Shown here one piece after another: positions 6,432 to 18,383 of a stretch of DNA of 64,000 bases. How positions within the stretch are numbered: the stretch's first letter is position 1; each line of letters starts with the position of its first letter. Under the pieces are notes generated by a model. The model was given only the letters and a program-made list of their open reading frames with translations, had not been told where the DNA came from and searched no databases. The stretch covers positions 1 to 64,000 of the forward strand of contig CAVQWS010000010.1 in NCBI GenBank assembly GCA_963717725.1. Direction: 5' to 3'. The DNA comes from AC-32 sp963717725 (lineage in GTDB: Bacteria; Actinomycetota; Thermoleophilia; Gaiellales; Gaiellaceae). Position numbers and translations under genes: made by a program.

Positions 6432-9169
6432 CTAGGTCTCGGCCAAGAACCGTCGCAGCACGTACTGCAGGATCCCGCCGTGGCGGAGGTACTCGCGCTC
6501 CTTCGGCGTCTCGAGGCGGACGCGGGCGCGGAACTCCTTGCCGTCCGCGGTGACGGTCGCCTCCGAGGCCTCGCCATTCTCGAGGTCCGTGATCGAGAAC
6601 TCCTCGCGGCCGGTCAGGCCGAGGGTCTCGAGGCTCTCGCCGTCCATGAACTGGAGCGGCACGATCCCGCACATGAGCAGGTTCGAGCGGTGGATCCGCT
6701 CGTAGCTCTCGGCGATCGCGGCGCGCACGCCGAGCAGGTTCGGGCCCTTTGGCGGCCCAGTCGCGTGACGAGCCGGAGCCGTACTCCTTGCCGGCGAGCA
6801 CGATCAGCGGCGTGCCCTCCTCTTGGTAGCGCTCGGCCGCTGCGTAGATCGTCATCTCCTCGCCGCTCGGGACGTGCACCGTCCACGTGCCCTCGCTGTC
6901 CGGAACAAGCAGGTTCTTCAGCCGCACGTTGGCGAAGGTGCCGCGAACCATGATCTCGTGGTTGCCGCGGCGCGCGCCATACGAGTTGAAGAAGCGCCGC
7001 TCGACGCCGTGGTCGATCAACCATTCGCCGGCCGGGCTTTCCGGCTTGATCGAGCCGGCGGGCGAGATGTGGTCGGTGGTGACGCTGTCGCCGAGCGAGA
7101 CCAGGCAGCGCGCGCCTTCCACGTCCGGAAGCGGCTCGGGCTCGCGCGGCATGCCCTTCGAAGAACGGCGGCCGGCGGATGTAGGTCGACTCGTCGCTCC
7201 AGTCGTAGAGGTCGCCCTCGGGCACGGGGAGCGCCTGCCAGCGCTCGTCGCCGGTGAAGACGTCGGCGTACTGCTTGCGGAACATGCCGCCGTCGACCGC
7301 CGCGGCGACCGCCAGGTCGATCTCCTCGTTGGTCGGCCAGAGGTCGCGCAGGAAGACGTCCTCGCCGTCCGAGCCCTGCCCGAGCGGCTCGGTCTCGAGG
7401 TCGACGTCCATCCGGCCCGCGAGCGCGTAGGCCACGACCAGCGGCGGCGAGGCGAGGTAGTTCGCCTTCACCTCGGGGTGGATGCGCGCTTCGAAGTTGC
7501 GGTTGCCGGAGAGCACCGAGCAGACGACGAGGTCGCCCTCCTCGACCGCGGCCGAGATCGACTCCGGCAGCGGGCCCGAGTTCCCGATGCAGGTCGTGCA
7601 GCCGTAGCCGACGGTGTTGAAGCCGAGCTGCTCGAGGTACGGCGTCAGGCCGGCCTTGTCGTAGTAGTCGGTGACGACGCGGGAGCCCGGCGCGAGCGAG
7701 GACTTGACCCACGGCTTGCGCTGGAGGCCGCGCTCGACCGCCTTCTTGGCCAGTAGCGCGGCGCCGAGCATCACCTGCGGGTTCGAGGTGTTCGTGCAGC
7801 TCGTGATCGCGGCGATCACGACCGAGCCGTCCTGCAGCTCGAGCTCCTCGCCGTCGAGCTCGGCCTTGGCGACGTGCAGGTGCGGCCGCGTCGCGGTCGC
7901 GACCTGCGCCAGGTCGGGCTCGATCGTGTGCGGGCCGGCCTCCTGGAACGAGCCGGGGTCGCTGGCCGGGAAGGAGTCCTCGACGCTCTTGTCGATCGTG
8001 CCGTTGCCGTAGCCGTGCCCGAAGCTGTCCAGCGAGTCGAGGAAGGCGTCCTTGGCCTCGGCCAGCGGCACGCGGTCCTGCGGGCGACGCGGGCCGGCGA
8101 GGCTCGGCTCGACCGAGTCGAGGTCGAGCTCGACGACCTGCGAGTACTCGGGCTCGACGCTCTCGTCGTGCCAGAGCAGGTTCTCCTTGCAGTAGGCCTC
8201 GACCAGCGCGACGCGCTCCTCGGGCCGGCCGGTCAGGCGCAGGTAGGCGAGCGTCAGATCGTCGACCGGGAAGAAGCCGCAGGTCGCGCCGTACTCGGGC
8301 GACATGTTCCCGATCGTGGCCCGGTCGGCCAGCGCGAGGCCCGCGAGCCCGGGCCCGAAGTACTCGACGAACTTGCCGACGACGCCGGTCTTGCGCAGCA
8401 GCTCGGTGATCGTCAGCACGAGGTCGGTCGCGGTCGCGCCCTCGCGCAGGCGGCCGTCGAGCCGCACGCCGACGACCTGCGGAACGAGCATCGACAGCTC
8501 CTCGCCGAGCAGCGCGGCCTCGGCCTCGATCCCGCCGACGCCCCAGCCGAGCACGCCGAGGCCGTTGACCATCGTCGTGTGCGAGTCGGTGCCGACCAGC
8601 GTGTCCGGGAAGGCGACGCCGTCGCGTTCCTCGATCACGCGCGCGAGGTACTCGAGATTGACCTGGTGGACGATGCCCGTGTTCGGCGGGACGACCTTGA
8701 GGTTGTCGAAGGCGCCCTGGCCCCAGCGCAGGAAGGCGTAGCGCTCGCCGTTGCGCTCGTAGTCGCGGTCGACGTTGGTCGAGATCGCCATCCGCGTCGC
8801 GAAGGCGTCGACCTGCACCGAGTGGTCGATCACCAGCTCGGCCGGGATGTGCGGGTTGATCTTCGCCGGGTCGCCGCCGAGGTCGGCCATCGCGCTGCGC
8901 ATCGCGGCGACGTCGACGATCGCGGGGACGCCCGTGAAGTCCTGCAGCAGCACGCGCGAGGGGCGGAAGCCGAGCTCGCGGCTCGGCTCGTCCTGCGGCT
9001 GCCACTGCGCGACCGCCTGGACGCCGCTCTCGGACTCGAAGCGGAGCGCGTTCTCGAGCAGGATCCGGAGCGAGTAGGGCAGCCGCTCGACGTTCTCGAC
9101 CGACCCGAGCGGCGCGTAGGAAAGGCTCAGGTCTCCGGTGCGAAGGGTGGCGGTTGCTCCGGCGGCCAT
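6432..9169 (-). CDS. acnA: aconitate hydratase (aconitase A), two apparent frameshifts
   Basis: Interconverts citrate and isocitrate in the TCA cycle using a 4Fe-4S cluster. The first frame (from ATG 9169) carries GTDSHTTMVNGLGVLGWGVG, SCTNTSNPQVM and YGCTTCIGNSGPL, with the three cluster cysteines. The protein continues in a second frame (SLGDSVTTDHISPAGSI, KEYGSGSSRDWAAKGP) and ends in a third (SYERIHRSNLLMCGIVPLQF). The shifts lie at about 7151-7160 (GAAGGGCATG read as GAA GGC ATG) and 6741-6752 (CAAAGGGCCC). Each is one extra base; removing both gives 911 codons, the normal AcnA length. The gene is last in the long minus-strand run and starts 16 bases after the epimerase. Confidence 0.9.
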
Positions 9170-9185
9170 GCCTCGACTGTATCGA

Positions 9186-10286
<1,101 letters not shown>

Positions 10287-10287
<1 letters not shown>

Positions 10288-11465
10288 TAGGGCGCGAAGT
10301 GTGTCAGCAGCAGGACGAGCACGATGTTCCCGGCAAAGCCGAGCACCGCGAGCGGCGGCCAGCGCAGCCAGCGCGGGCCGTCGGCGATCGCCCAGAAGAT
10401 CGGGAAGGCGAACAGGCTCTGGCGGCCGAAGCTCTGGATCGTCCCCGAGAGCAGCAGCAGCGCCACCACCACTGTCGAGAACGCCGCCCACGGCCGGTAG
10501 CGCGGGCCGAGCCGCCAGAGCACGACGAGCAGCGGCAGCACGAGCACCGCACGCGCGCTGTCGACGAAGCCCTGGAGGCTCTTGGTCGCGGCTAGCAGCA
10601 AGGGCACGGCGCAGACGTAGGTGCCGACCGCTGTCGCCCAGAGCCCGAAGCGGCGCCAGGCGACCACGAGGGCGACCACCGCCACGACGGCCAGCAGCGG
10701 GATCGCGACCGCATGGTTCTCGACCACCTGGCGGACGTGGTCGGCCCAGTCGCCGAGCCCGCGCGGGCCATCGCGACCCCACAGCCGCTGCGCGTCGAAG
10801 AAGGCCGTTGCGTGGTCGCTGCGGGACCAGAAGTACGCCTCGACGGCCACCGCGGCCGCGACCGGCAGCGCCGCGCCAACCCAGCCACGCGGGCCTTTGC
10901 CGCGCGCGAGCCAGGCCAGCGGGAGCGCGATCAGCACGCCGTTCGGCCGGGCAAGCGCCGCGACCGCCCCGAGCCCGCCGGCCGCGAGCGGCCTCCCGCG
11001 CAGGGCGAAGGCGGCCGCCCACGCCGCGGCCGCGAGCGCGATCCCGTCCGGGTAGGCGAGCGCGAGCGCGAACGAGCCCGGCCAGCACGCGAGCGCGAGC
11101 GCGCTGCGCAGCGACGAGCGGGGCAGTCCGTTCGAGAGCCCGAAGAACGCGGCCAGGCTCGCCAGCCAGGCGAGGGCCCCGCCGACCACGATGTGCCAGT
11201 GCGGCCCGGCCCAGTGCAGCAGCAGCGGCCAGAACGGGAAGAACGCGTACTGCCGGTCGACGTGACCGCCCGGGTAGCCGGCGTTGCCGATGAAGTCGTA
11301 CCAGTTGAAGTCCCAGGCGAAGAGCGGCCAGAGACCCTTGTGCTCGAGCCAGCCCGGCGCCCAGGTGTAGGCGCCGGCCGCCAGGCCGATCCCCAGCGCG
11401 GTCAGCAGCGCGCCGAGCCAAGCCAGCCAGATCAGACCTATGCGAACCGCAACGCGCCGAGACAC
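10287..11465 (-). CDS. polytopic membrane glycosyltransferase-like protein (GT-C type, mannosyltransferase PIG-V-like)
   Basis: A 392-residue membrane protein with about ten hydrophobic segments. The first extracytoplasmic loop has FAWDFNWYDFIGNAGYPG, with an acidic residue at the place where GT-C glycosyltransferases keep their catalytic aspartate. ACWPGSFALALAYPDGIALA and ALARPNGVLIALPLAWLARG are typical of the bacterial PIG-V/mannosyltransferase-like family. It would move sugars from a polyprenyl-phosphate donor across or outside the membrane. GTG 11465 begins 10 bases after the coiled-coil gene stop; a longer N-terminus would run into that gene. Coupled to the epimerase downstream by a one-base overlap. 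Confidence 0.65.
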
Positions 11466-11475
11466 GGCGCCGAGC

Positions 11476-12927
11476 TTAGGCGGCTGAGACTTCCTCCGTC
11501 TCGGAGCCGAGCTGCTTCTGCCACCAGTCGGACTCGCGGCGCTGGATCTCGGTCTGCGCGTTCGCCACGTAGGCGGCGAGCTCACGCTCCTTGTTGGCCA
11601 GCCGCTCCTCCAGCTCGGCCAGTGCCTCCTCGCGGTCTTCGAGCTTGTCGCCGCGGATCTGAACGTCGGCCTCGAGCTGGGCCTGGCGCAGGTCGAGCTC
11701 GCCGTCGCGGTCGTCGAGCTCCTGAAGCTTCGCGCGGAGATTGTCCTCGAGTGACGAGAGCCGGGCCTCGCGCTTGTCGGTGCGCTTCTTGTGCGACTCA
11801 GAGATCGTCTCGAAGTTCGCCGCCTCGGCCTCGCGCTTGACGAGCTCGCGCTCGCGCTCCTCGAGGCGGACGTTCCACTCCTCGAGGTCGCGGCCCCGGT
11901 TGGCGTCGCGCTCGGTGTGGGCGATCGAGGCCTGGAGCCGGTTCAGCTCCGCCTCGCGGGCGGTCAGGTCGAGCTCGCGGCGGTCGAGCTCCGCGCCGCG
12001 GGTGACTGCTTCCTGGGCGAGGCGGCCCTTGTCGGTCAGCTCGCGCTCGAAGCGCTCGGCGTCGTTGCGGAGCTTCTCTTGCCTCATCAGGATCTCGGCC
12101 TCGCGTTCGCCGATCGCCTCGTCGCGGGCGGCGATCCGCGCGGCTTCCTTCTTCAGCTCGCTCTCGCGCTGGCTGAGCCTGCGCTCGCGCTCGGAGAGCT
12201 CCTTGTCGCGCGCGCGCCACTCGTTCTCGCGCTTGGTGAGCCCGCGCTCGCGGCCGTCGAGCCTGGCCGTCCCGGCCTGCTCACGGGTGGCGAGCTCGCT
12301 CTCCTTGCGGTTCAGCTTCGTCTCGCGGTCGGCGAGCGCGGACTGCGCCTTCGCCACCTCTGACAAGGCCTTTTCACGCTCACGGTCGGCGCCTTGCAGG
12401 TCGCGAAGCCGCTTCCCGGCGGCCTCCTGCTGCTCGGCCGCGAGCGCCTGCTCGGAGGCGAGCTCGGCCTGGAGGTTGGCGACGCGCGTGTGCTCGGCCT
12501 CGATCACGTCGCGCTGGTCGCGGACGCGCCGCTCGCGCTCCTCCAGCTCGACCTCGAACTCGGCCAGCTTCGCCTCGCGCTCGTCCAGGGTCACGGCGCG
12601 GTGCGCGAGCTGCTTCTCGGAGCCGACGTTCTGGTCGTAGGCGTGAGAGCGCTCCTGCAGCTGGTCCCGCAGTGTGGCCTCGCGGGCCTGCGTTGCCTCG
12701 AGCTCGTCCCGGAGGGCCTGCACGTCCGGGCCGACGATCGCCTCGGTCGTCTCGCCCCCGGCGGGCCGTGCGGTCAGCTCGAAGCGCAGCTCCACGTTCG
12801 TGGGGCCCTGCGCCTCGGCGGCCTGTGTCCCATCGTCACCCTCCCGCCGGCGCTGCAGCTGTGCGCGCAGACCGGTACCGAAACCCTTTTCGGTCTCGGC
12901 CCCCTGGTGCTCGGGTGTGTCGGACAT
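11476..12927 (-). CDS. long coiled-coil protein encoded in the Tad locus
   Basis: A 483-residue soluble protein. After a roughly 80-residue acidic N-terminus, residues about 80-470 are almost entirely heptad coiled coil dominated by the pattern REREL/LxxREAEL, for example LDEREAKLAEFEVELEERER and KRENEWRARDKELSERERRL. No enzymatic motif, signal peptide or membrane segment is seen. It starts 18 bases after tadC and precedes the membrane glycosyltransferase, so it is probably co-transcribed with the pilus genes. It could be a cytoskeletal or polar scaffold for the secretion machine; that is inference, as I know no named Tad component like it. Confidence 0.75.
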   Translation of the reverse strand: MSDTPEHQGAETEKGFGTGLRAQLQRRREGDDGTQAAEAQGPTNVELRFELTARPAGGETTEAIVGPDVQALRDELEATQAREATLRDQLQERSHAYDQNVGSEKQLAHRAVTLDEREAKLAEFEVELEERERRVRDQRDVIEAEHTRVANLQAELASEQALAAEQQEAAGKRLRDLQGADREREKALSEVAKAQSALADRETKLNRKESELATREQAGTARLDGRERGLTKRENEWRARDKELSERERRLSQRESELKKEAARIAARDEAIGEREAEILMRQEKLRNDAERFERELTDKGRLAQEAVTRGAELDRRELDLTAREAELNRLQASIAHTERDANRGRDLEEWNVRLEERERELVKREAEAANFETISESHKKRTDKREARLSSLEDNLRAKLQELDDRDGELDLRQAQLEADVQIRGDKLEDREEALAELEERLANKERELAAYVANAQTEIQRRESDWWQKQLGSETEEVSAA

Positions 12928-12945
12928 CGTCGCCTCCGATTCCGG

Positions 12946-13855
12946 TTAGAAGATCTTGGAGAGGTTGAGGAACGCCGGCCCGAGGATGACCAGGAACATG
13001 GCCGGGAAAATGAAGAGCACGGTGGGGAAGAGCATCTTGATCGGCGCCTTCATCGCCTTCTCCTCGGCGGCGGCCTGACGCTTGAGGCGGCTGTCGGTCG
13101 CCTGCACGCGCAGGATCCGGCCGAGGGAGATGCCGAGCTGGTCGGCCTGGATGATCGAGCGCACGAAGCTCGACGAGCTCGGGCGTGTTCGTGCGGTCAG
13201 ACATCTTCTTCAGCGCATCCTGGCGCGACTCGCCGATCCGGATCTCGCCCAGCGTGAGCGCGAACTCATCGGCGAGCGGGCCGTGCATGTGCTCGGTTAG
13301 CTTCGAAATCGCTCCGTCGAAGCCCATCCCGGCCTCGACGCTGACCGCCATCAGGTCGAGCGCATCCGGCAGCTCGGCCCTGATCCGATCCTTGCGCGAG
13401 CGCGCCTTGCCGGAGACCACGAAGTCGGGGGCGATGAAGCCGATCCCGCCCAGCGCGATCGCGGCGAAGAGCACACCACCGGGCCCGGCAGCGGCGCCGC
13501 CGAAGAGGGCTCCAGTCACCAGCCCGCCGAGCGCCAGTGCGGACTTGAAGGCCAGGAACGTCGTCGGCGAGATCTTCCGGCCGAGGCCGGCCGCGAGTAG
13601 CCGCGCGCTGACGCCGTCGACTGTCGTCTTGGGATGGAGCTTCAGCGTGAAGCCTGCGAGCCGGTCGCCGAGCGGAGTAAGCACGCGCTGGCTGAACGGC
13701 AGCTGCTGTTGGCCGAGCGCGGCGCGGAACTTTCCGTAGGTCGCGGCGCGATTGACCGAGGAGCGCCGCTCCCGCGCGGGCAGCGTCACCGCCTCGCCGA
13801 TCAGGTACGCCGCTCCGGCGAGGCAGAGGACTGAGAGCACGATGAAGATGAACAC
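12946..13855 (-). CDS. tadC: TadC, type II secretion F-family platform protein (apparent frameshift)
   Basis: Inner-membrane platform protein of the Flp pilus machine, partner of TadB. N-terminal membrane helix FIFIVLSVLCLAGAAYLIG, then the F-domain ELPDALDLMAVSVEAGMGFD and LTLGEIRIGESRQDALKKMS. After a frame change at about 13161-13172 the protein continues IIQADQLGISLGRILRVQA and ends MFLVILGPAFLNLSKIF. One extra base explains it, and the corrected length is 302 residues, normal for TadC. The start is GTG six bases after tadB. Domain order and position directly after TadB make the call secure. Confidence 0.88.
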
Positions 13856-13861
13856 TGTCGG

Positions 13862-15731
13862 CTACCCCCGGAAGGAAACGAGCTTTTTCAGGATCAGGGA
13901 CCCGAACGCCATCATCCCGAGGCCGACGAAGATCAGCATGTGGCCCGTGGATGTGTTGTAGAGCGGCGCCATGTAGTCCGGGTTGAGCAGGGTCAGGGCG
14001 AAGGCGATGAAGAACGGAAGCGCGATCAGGACGTAGGCCGAGGCGCGGCCCATCGCCGTCAGGCCCTTGATCTTGCGGGCGAACTGCTGCCGCTGGCGGA
14101 CGGTGTCGGCGACCATGTCGAACAGCCCGGCGAGGCTGCCGCCGACCTGCCGCTGGATCGTCACCGCGGTGATCACGAAGGCGAAGTTCTTCGAGCCGAT
14201 CCGCTCGGCCGTCTCGGAGAGCGCCTCGTCCATCGGCCGCCCCAGGCGGGTGTCCGTGATGACGCGGCCGAGCTCCTTGCTGGCCGGCTCGTGGCCCTCG
14301 TCGACGATCGTCTGGATGCCCTGCTTGAAGCTGTGGCCCGCCTTCAGCGACGCGGCGAGCGTGACGAGCAGGTCGGGCAGCTGGTCCTCGAAGGCGTTCA
14401 TCCGGCTCTTCGCCTTGAAGGAGACGAACAGGTAGGGGATGGCGCCGCCGATGACGAGGGCGACGAGGATCTGCAGCGAAGGGCGTCCGCTTGCCGCTGC
14501 GAAGAAGGCGAGGACGAACGCGCAGCCGACGATCAGGTAGGCGAACTCGACCGTGCGCAGCGGCAGGTCGGCCCGCTCCAGCATTCGCTGCAGCTTGTGC
14601 CAGATGCGCCGGTGGCCGAACGCCTGCTCGGTCGCGCGGAAGAGGCCGCCGAGCGCGGCGAGGCGCTCGCCCTTCTGGCGCTTGCGCGTCTTGCGCGAGC
14701 GCTCGACGTGCGGGGCGAGGCGGGTCTTGACCCACGAGCCCTTGGCCGAGGAGAGCACGAACCCGCACGCGGTGAGCACGAGGAAGGCGACGAGCATGGT
14801 CAGCAGCAGCCCGCCGAGCGGTGAGTAGAGCGGGCTCGGCAGCGCAGCTGCCGCCGGCATCCTCGGACGAGCTGCCGGGGATGCGCACGTCGGTCGACGC
14901 CGCGCCTTCCGGGTCGAGCGCGACGCGCAAGTGGAGCTGCTCGCCCGGCCGAGCGGAGGTGACGTACTCGACGCGCCAGGTCCGCTTCAACTCGCTCGCG
15001 ATCGACGAGTAGACCGCGTTCAGGCTCGCGCTGGTGGCGGCCGACTTGAAGCTGCCGCCGGTCACCGTCGCCATCTGCTGGAGGGGTGCAACGGTCGCGC
15101 TGTCGCCGCCGATCGCGATCGGGTAGACGAGCGTGCCGGTGTCGTGCGCGGTCGCCAGCGCGTCCTTCAACGAGGTCTGGCTCGAGACGTCCTTGCCGTC
15201 GGTGAGCAGGACGACGACCCGGGCGCGGCCGAGCTGCGTGCGCAGCGAGGAGCTGGAGAGCTGCAGCGCGTCGTAGAGCGCCGTGCCGTTCTTGGAGTCG
15301 ACCGTGAGCAGGCGCAGAGCGTCGTCCGCCTCGGCGGTCGACTGGGTGAACGGCGTCAGCTGCACCGCCTTCGAGCCGAACCCGACCACGGAGACCTTGT
15401 CGGACGGGGCCTTCGTGCGCAGGAACGCGCGGGCGGCGTCGAGGGCGTCCGCGAGCTTCGTCCCGGCCATCGAGCGCGAGCGGTCGATCGCGATCACGAC
15501 GCTCTTGGTGGCGGCGAGGTTCACGGCGTGGAGGCCGACGACCTGGTTGCCGTTCTCGGTCAGGGTCGGCGGGGCCGCCGTCCTGGCAACTGGAGCGACG
15601 ACCATGACGCGCACGGTCGGGTAGCCGCTCGTGTCGATCCCGCGCAGGCTCAGCGAGGCGCCGGCCGCGACCGGGGTGACGAGAGCGGCGAAGACGGCGG
15701 CGACGAGGAGGCGACTCGCGCGGCGGCTCAC
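13862..15731 (-). CDS. tadB: VWA domain-TadB fusion protein (apparent frameshift at the junction)
   Basis: Residues 1-35 look like a signal or anchor (ASRLLVAAVFAALVTPVAAG). Then comes a von Willebrand A domain with the metal site DRSRSMAGTKLADALDAARA and VVLLTDGKDVSSQTSLKDAL. After IPGSSSEDAGG the frame changes at about 14841-14860 and the protein continues as a complete TadB F-domain: membrane helix TMLVAFLVLTACGFVLSS, DLLVTLAASLKAGHSFKQG and TRLGRPMDEALSETAERI. No stop separates the parts, and one extra base gives a 622-residue fusion. Alternatively TadB could start at ATG 14860, but it has no ribosome site. GTG 15731 overlaps the tadA stop. The VWA part would face outside and may bind pilus or matrix protein. 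Confidence 0.8.
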
Positions 15732-17176
15732 TCGAACCCGCCGTAGTTCGCCGCTGCGTAGTTCGGCCGGTAGGCCGTGTTGTCCCCGAAGAACGAGGGG
15801 GGCAGGGTGACGCCGTTCGCGGCCATCTTCTCGAGGAACTGCGGCTTCAAGCCGGTGCACGCGAGCGGATTGAGCAGGTTGACGGGCTTGCCGGGCTCCT
15901 GAGCGTCGTCCTCGTCGGGCGGCTTCGCGATGTAGACGTCCTGCAGGGTGATCACGTCGGACTCCATCCGCAGCACCTCGGTGATGTGGGTGATGCGGCG
16001 CGTGCCGTCGACCAATCGCGAGATCTGCACGAGCAGGTCGAACGCGCTGGAGATCTGCTCGCGGATCGCGCGGTGCGGCAGCTCGACGCCGGCGGTCATC
16101 ACCAGCGTCTCCAGCCGCGAGAGCGCGTCGCGAGGGGAGTTCGCGTGGATCGTGGTCAGCGAGCCCTCGTGGCCGGTGTTCATCGCCTGGAGCATGTCCA
16201 GCGTCTCCGCGCCGCGGACCTCGCCGACGATGATCCGGTCGGGGCGCATGCGCAGGGCGTTGCGGACGAGCTCGCGGATCCGGATCTCGCCCTCGCCCTC
16301 GATGTTCGGCGGGCGCGACTCGAGCGTGATCACGTGGTCCTGCTGGAGCTGGAGCTCGGCCGCGTCCTCGATCGTGACGATGCGCTCGTCGTTCGGCACG
16401 AAGGCCGAGAGCGCGTTCAGCGTCGTCGTCTTACCGGTGCCGGTACCGCCGGAGATGAGGACGTTGAGCTTGCCCCGGACGCAGGCGGAGAGGAACTGGG
16501 CGGCCTCCGCGGAGACCGAGCCGAAGTTGATCAGGTCGTTCATCGTGTACGGGTCGCGCGAGAACTTCCGGATCGTCAGCGTCGGGCCGCGCAGCGAGAG
16601 CGGCGGGACGATCGCATTCACACGGCTCCCGTCGGGGAGGCGCGCGTCCACCATCGGGGAGGCCTCGTCGACGCGGCGGCCGACCTGCGAGACGATCTTG
16701 TCGATGATGCGCAGCAGGTGCGCGTTGTCGACGAACGCCGCGTCGGTCACCTCGAGCTTGCCGTTGCGCTCGACGTAGACGCGGTCGTGGTTGTTGACCA
16801 TCACCTCGGTCACGGAGTCGTCGCGCAGCAGGGGCTCGAGCGGCCCGTAGCCGAGGATGTCGTCGGTGATCTCGCGCGTGACCTGACGCCGCTCCTCACG
16901 GGTGAGCGGCGTCCGGTCAAGCGCGAGCTGCTCCGTGACGACACGGAGCACTTTCTCGGCGAGATCCTCGGCGGAGGACTCGTCGGCGTCGCCGGCCGCG
17001 TAGAGCTGCGGGCCGAGCTTCGCGATGCAGGCATGGTGGATCCGGCCCTTCAGCTCTGCGTAGGGATCGGCAGCGCGGCGTTCCGGGGCCTCCGCCTGCC
17101 CGCCCACGAGCACGTCGAGCTCGGGCCCGTGGCCGTTCGTAGAGCCGTTCTGGCGAAGCCTGTCGTGGAGTCCCAT
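15728..17176 (-). CDS. tadA: TadA/CpaF secretion ATPase
   Basis: Hexameric ATPase that powers Flp pilus assembly. 482 residues, usual for the family. ITDDILGYGPLEPLL is the CpaF N-terminal hallmark, ISGGTGTGKTTTLNAL the Walker A motif, and IVTIEDAAELQLQQDHVITL the Asp-box region. Walker B/His-box residues are in RPDRIIVGEVRGAETLDML, and TGHEGSLTTIHANSPRDALS is the conserved histidine segment. Cytoplasmic, acting on the TadB/TadC platform encoded next. The stop TGA overlaps the GTG of the VWA-TadB gene. It follows cpaE by four bases. Confidence 0.95.
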   Translation of the reverse strand: MGLHDRLRQNGSTNGHGPELDVLVGGQAEAPERRAADPYAELKGRIHHACIAKLGPQLYAAGDADESSAEDLAEKVLRVVTEQLALDRTPLTREERRQVTREITDDILGYGPLEPLLRDDSVTEVMVNNHDRVYVERNGKLEVTDAAFVDNAHLLRIIDKIVSQVGRRVDEASPMVDARLPDGSRVNAIVPPLSLRGPTLTIRKFSRDPYTMNDLINFGSVSAEAAQFLSACVRGKLNVLISGGTGTGKTTTLNALSAFVPNDERIVTIEDAAELQLQQDHVITLESRPPNIEGEGEIRIRELVRNALRMRPDRIIVGEVRGAETLDMLQAMNTGHEGSLTTIHANSPRDALSRLETLVMTAGVELPHRAIREQISSAFDLLVQISRLVDGTRRITHITEVLRMESDVITLQDVYIAKPPDEDDAQEPGKPVNLLNPLACTGLKPQFLEKMAANGVTLPPSFFGDNTAYRPNYAAANYGGFE

Positions 17177-17180
17177 CGCG

Positions 17181-18374
17181 CTACGCCCTTGCCAGGGTCG
17201 CCATGAACTTCCGCTTCTGCTTCGCCACTGCCTGGGCGGCCACGAGCTCCTTGGCCATCGCGCGGACGGCCTTCGAGAACTCCGCCTTCGGCTCGGCGAG
17301 CACCGCCGGGTTCCCCCGGTTGACCGCCAGCGGGACGATGCGGTCGCTCGGGATCTGGAAGTCGATCGTGCGCTCGAGCGCCGACTCGACCTCCTTCGGC
17401 TTCATCCCGACCTTGGAGTTCGACCGGTTGAGGACGAGCTTGATCCGGTCGGGCGGGAAGGAGAGCAGCTCCAGCGTCTGCAGGCTGAGCCGGACGTTCT
17501 TCAACGTCGGCACGTCCAGCCCGCAGAGCAGCAGCAGCTCGTCGGTGCGGTCGAGGGTGGCCAGCATCGGCCCGTGGAAGAACGGCGACGTGTCGACGAC
17601 GATCACGTCGAACGACTCACGCGCGACCTCCAGCAGCCGGGCCAGCTTCGCCTCGGTCACGAGCTCGGCGTCCTCCGGGCGCAGCGGCGCCGGAAGCACC
17701 TCGAGGCCGGAGGCGTGCTTCGTCGTGTAGCCGGCGAGCTTCTCCGAGTCGAGCTCGCCCGGAGCCGTGACGAGGTCGTAGATCGTCTTCTCCGGCTCGA
17801 TGCCGAGCATGATCGCGGCGTCCCCGAACTGCAGGTCGAGGTCGAGCAGCAGCGCCCGCTTGCCCCAGTGCTTGGCCAGCGAGACGCCCAGGTTGGTCGC
17901 GGTCACGGTCTTGCCCGTGCCGCCCTTGGGCGAGAAGACCGTCACGAGACGGCCGTGCCGCCGCTGGTCGCCGGTCAGGCGCTTGCCCACGTGACCGGCC
18001 TTGCGGATCGAGAAGACGACGTTGTCGGTCAGCTGCGGGAGCAGCAGGACGTCCGCGACGTCGTGCTCGAGCGCCTCCTCCAGCAGAGCCGGGGAGCCGT
18101 TCGAGGCGAGCAGGATCAGCGGCGCCCGCGTGTGCTCGCGGATCGCGGCCAGCTCGTTCACCGGCAGCGACGACGCGCGCGTCGCGTGCAGGACGACGTT
18201 CAGGTGGCCTCCGGTCAGGGTTGCCGCGGCCTCCGCGACCTGCGTCGCGGAGCCGACGAGCTCGACCTCGGGGTGCGCTCCGAGCGCTTCCCGCAGGTCC
18301 GGCAGCCCGTCGCAGTCACCCGTGACGTAGATCCGGTTCGGGCTCTTGGTTGCGAATTCGTTGCCGTTGCTCAT
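17181..18374 (-). CDS. cpaE: CpaE-like pilus assembly ATPase (MinD/ParA family)
   Basis: A 397-residue two-part protein. Residues about 1-135 resemble a receiver-like domain, but with no obvious phosphoacceptor aspartate (NVVLHATRASSLPV at the expected place). Residues about 140-397 are a P-loop ATPase of the MinD/ParA type: deviant Walker A VFSPKGGTGKTVTATNLGVS, DLDLQFGDAAIMLG and VVDTSPFFHGPML. CpaE proteins position Tad pilus machines at the cell pole or septum. It is cytoplasmic, between cpaB and tadA, with a 9-base gap upstream. ATG 18374 is the natural start. Confidence 0.9.
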   Translation of the reverse strand: MSNGNEFATKSPNRIYVTGDCDGLPDLREALGAHPEVELVGSATQVAEAAATLTGGHLNVVLHATRASSLPVNELAAIREHTRAPLILLASNGSPALLEEALEHDVADVLLLPQLTDNVVFSIRKAGHVGKRLTGDQRRHGRLVTVFSPKGGTGKTVTATNLGVSLAKHWGKRALLLDLDLQFGDAAIMLGIEPEKTIYDLVTAPGELDSEKLAGYTTKHASGLEVLPAPLRPEDAELVTEAKLARLLEVARESFDVIVVDTSPFFHGPMLATLDRTDELLLLCGLDVPTLKNVRLSLQTLELLSFPPDRIKLVLNRSNSKVGMKPKEVESALERTIDFQIPSDRIVPLAVNRGNPAVLAEPKAEFSKAVRAMAKELVAAQAVAKQKRKFMATLARA

Positions 18375-18383
18375 CGTGGCCTC

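Noticed and set aside
6432..9169. Programmed ribosomal frameshifting in aconitase
   Set aside because: Two +1 shifts without slippery sequences or stop codons, in a gene never known for recoding, and the same type of shift in many unrelated genes, make sequence error far more likely.
13266..15860. 864-codon minus-strand frame reading through VWA, TadB and TadC in one frame
   Set aside because: After the VWA part it translates the wrong frame of tadB and tadC; the correct frames show the conserved F-domains.
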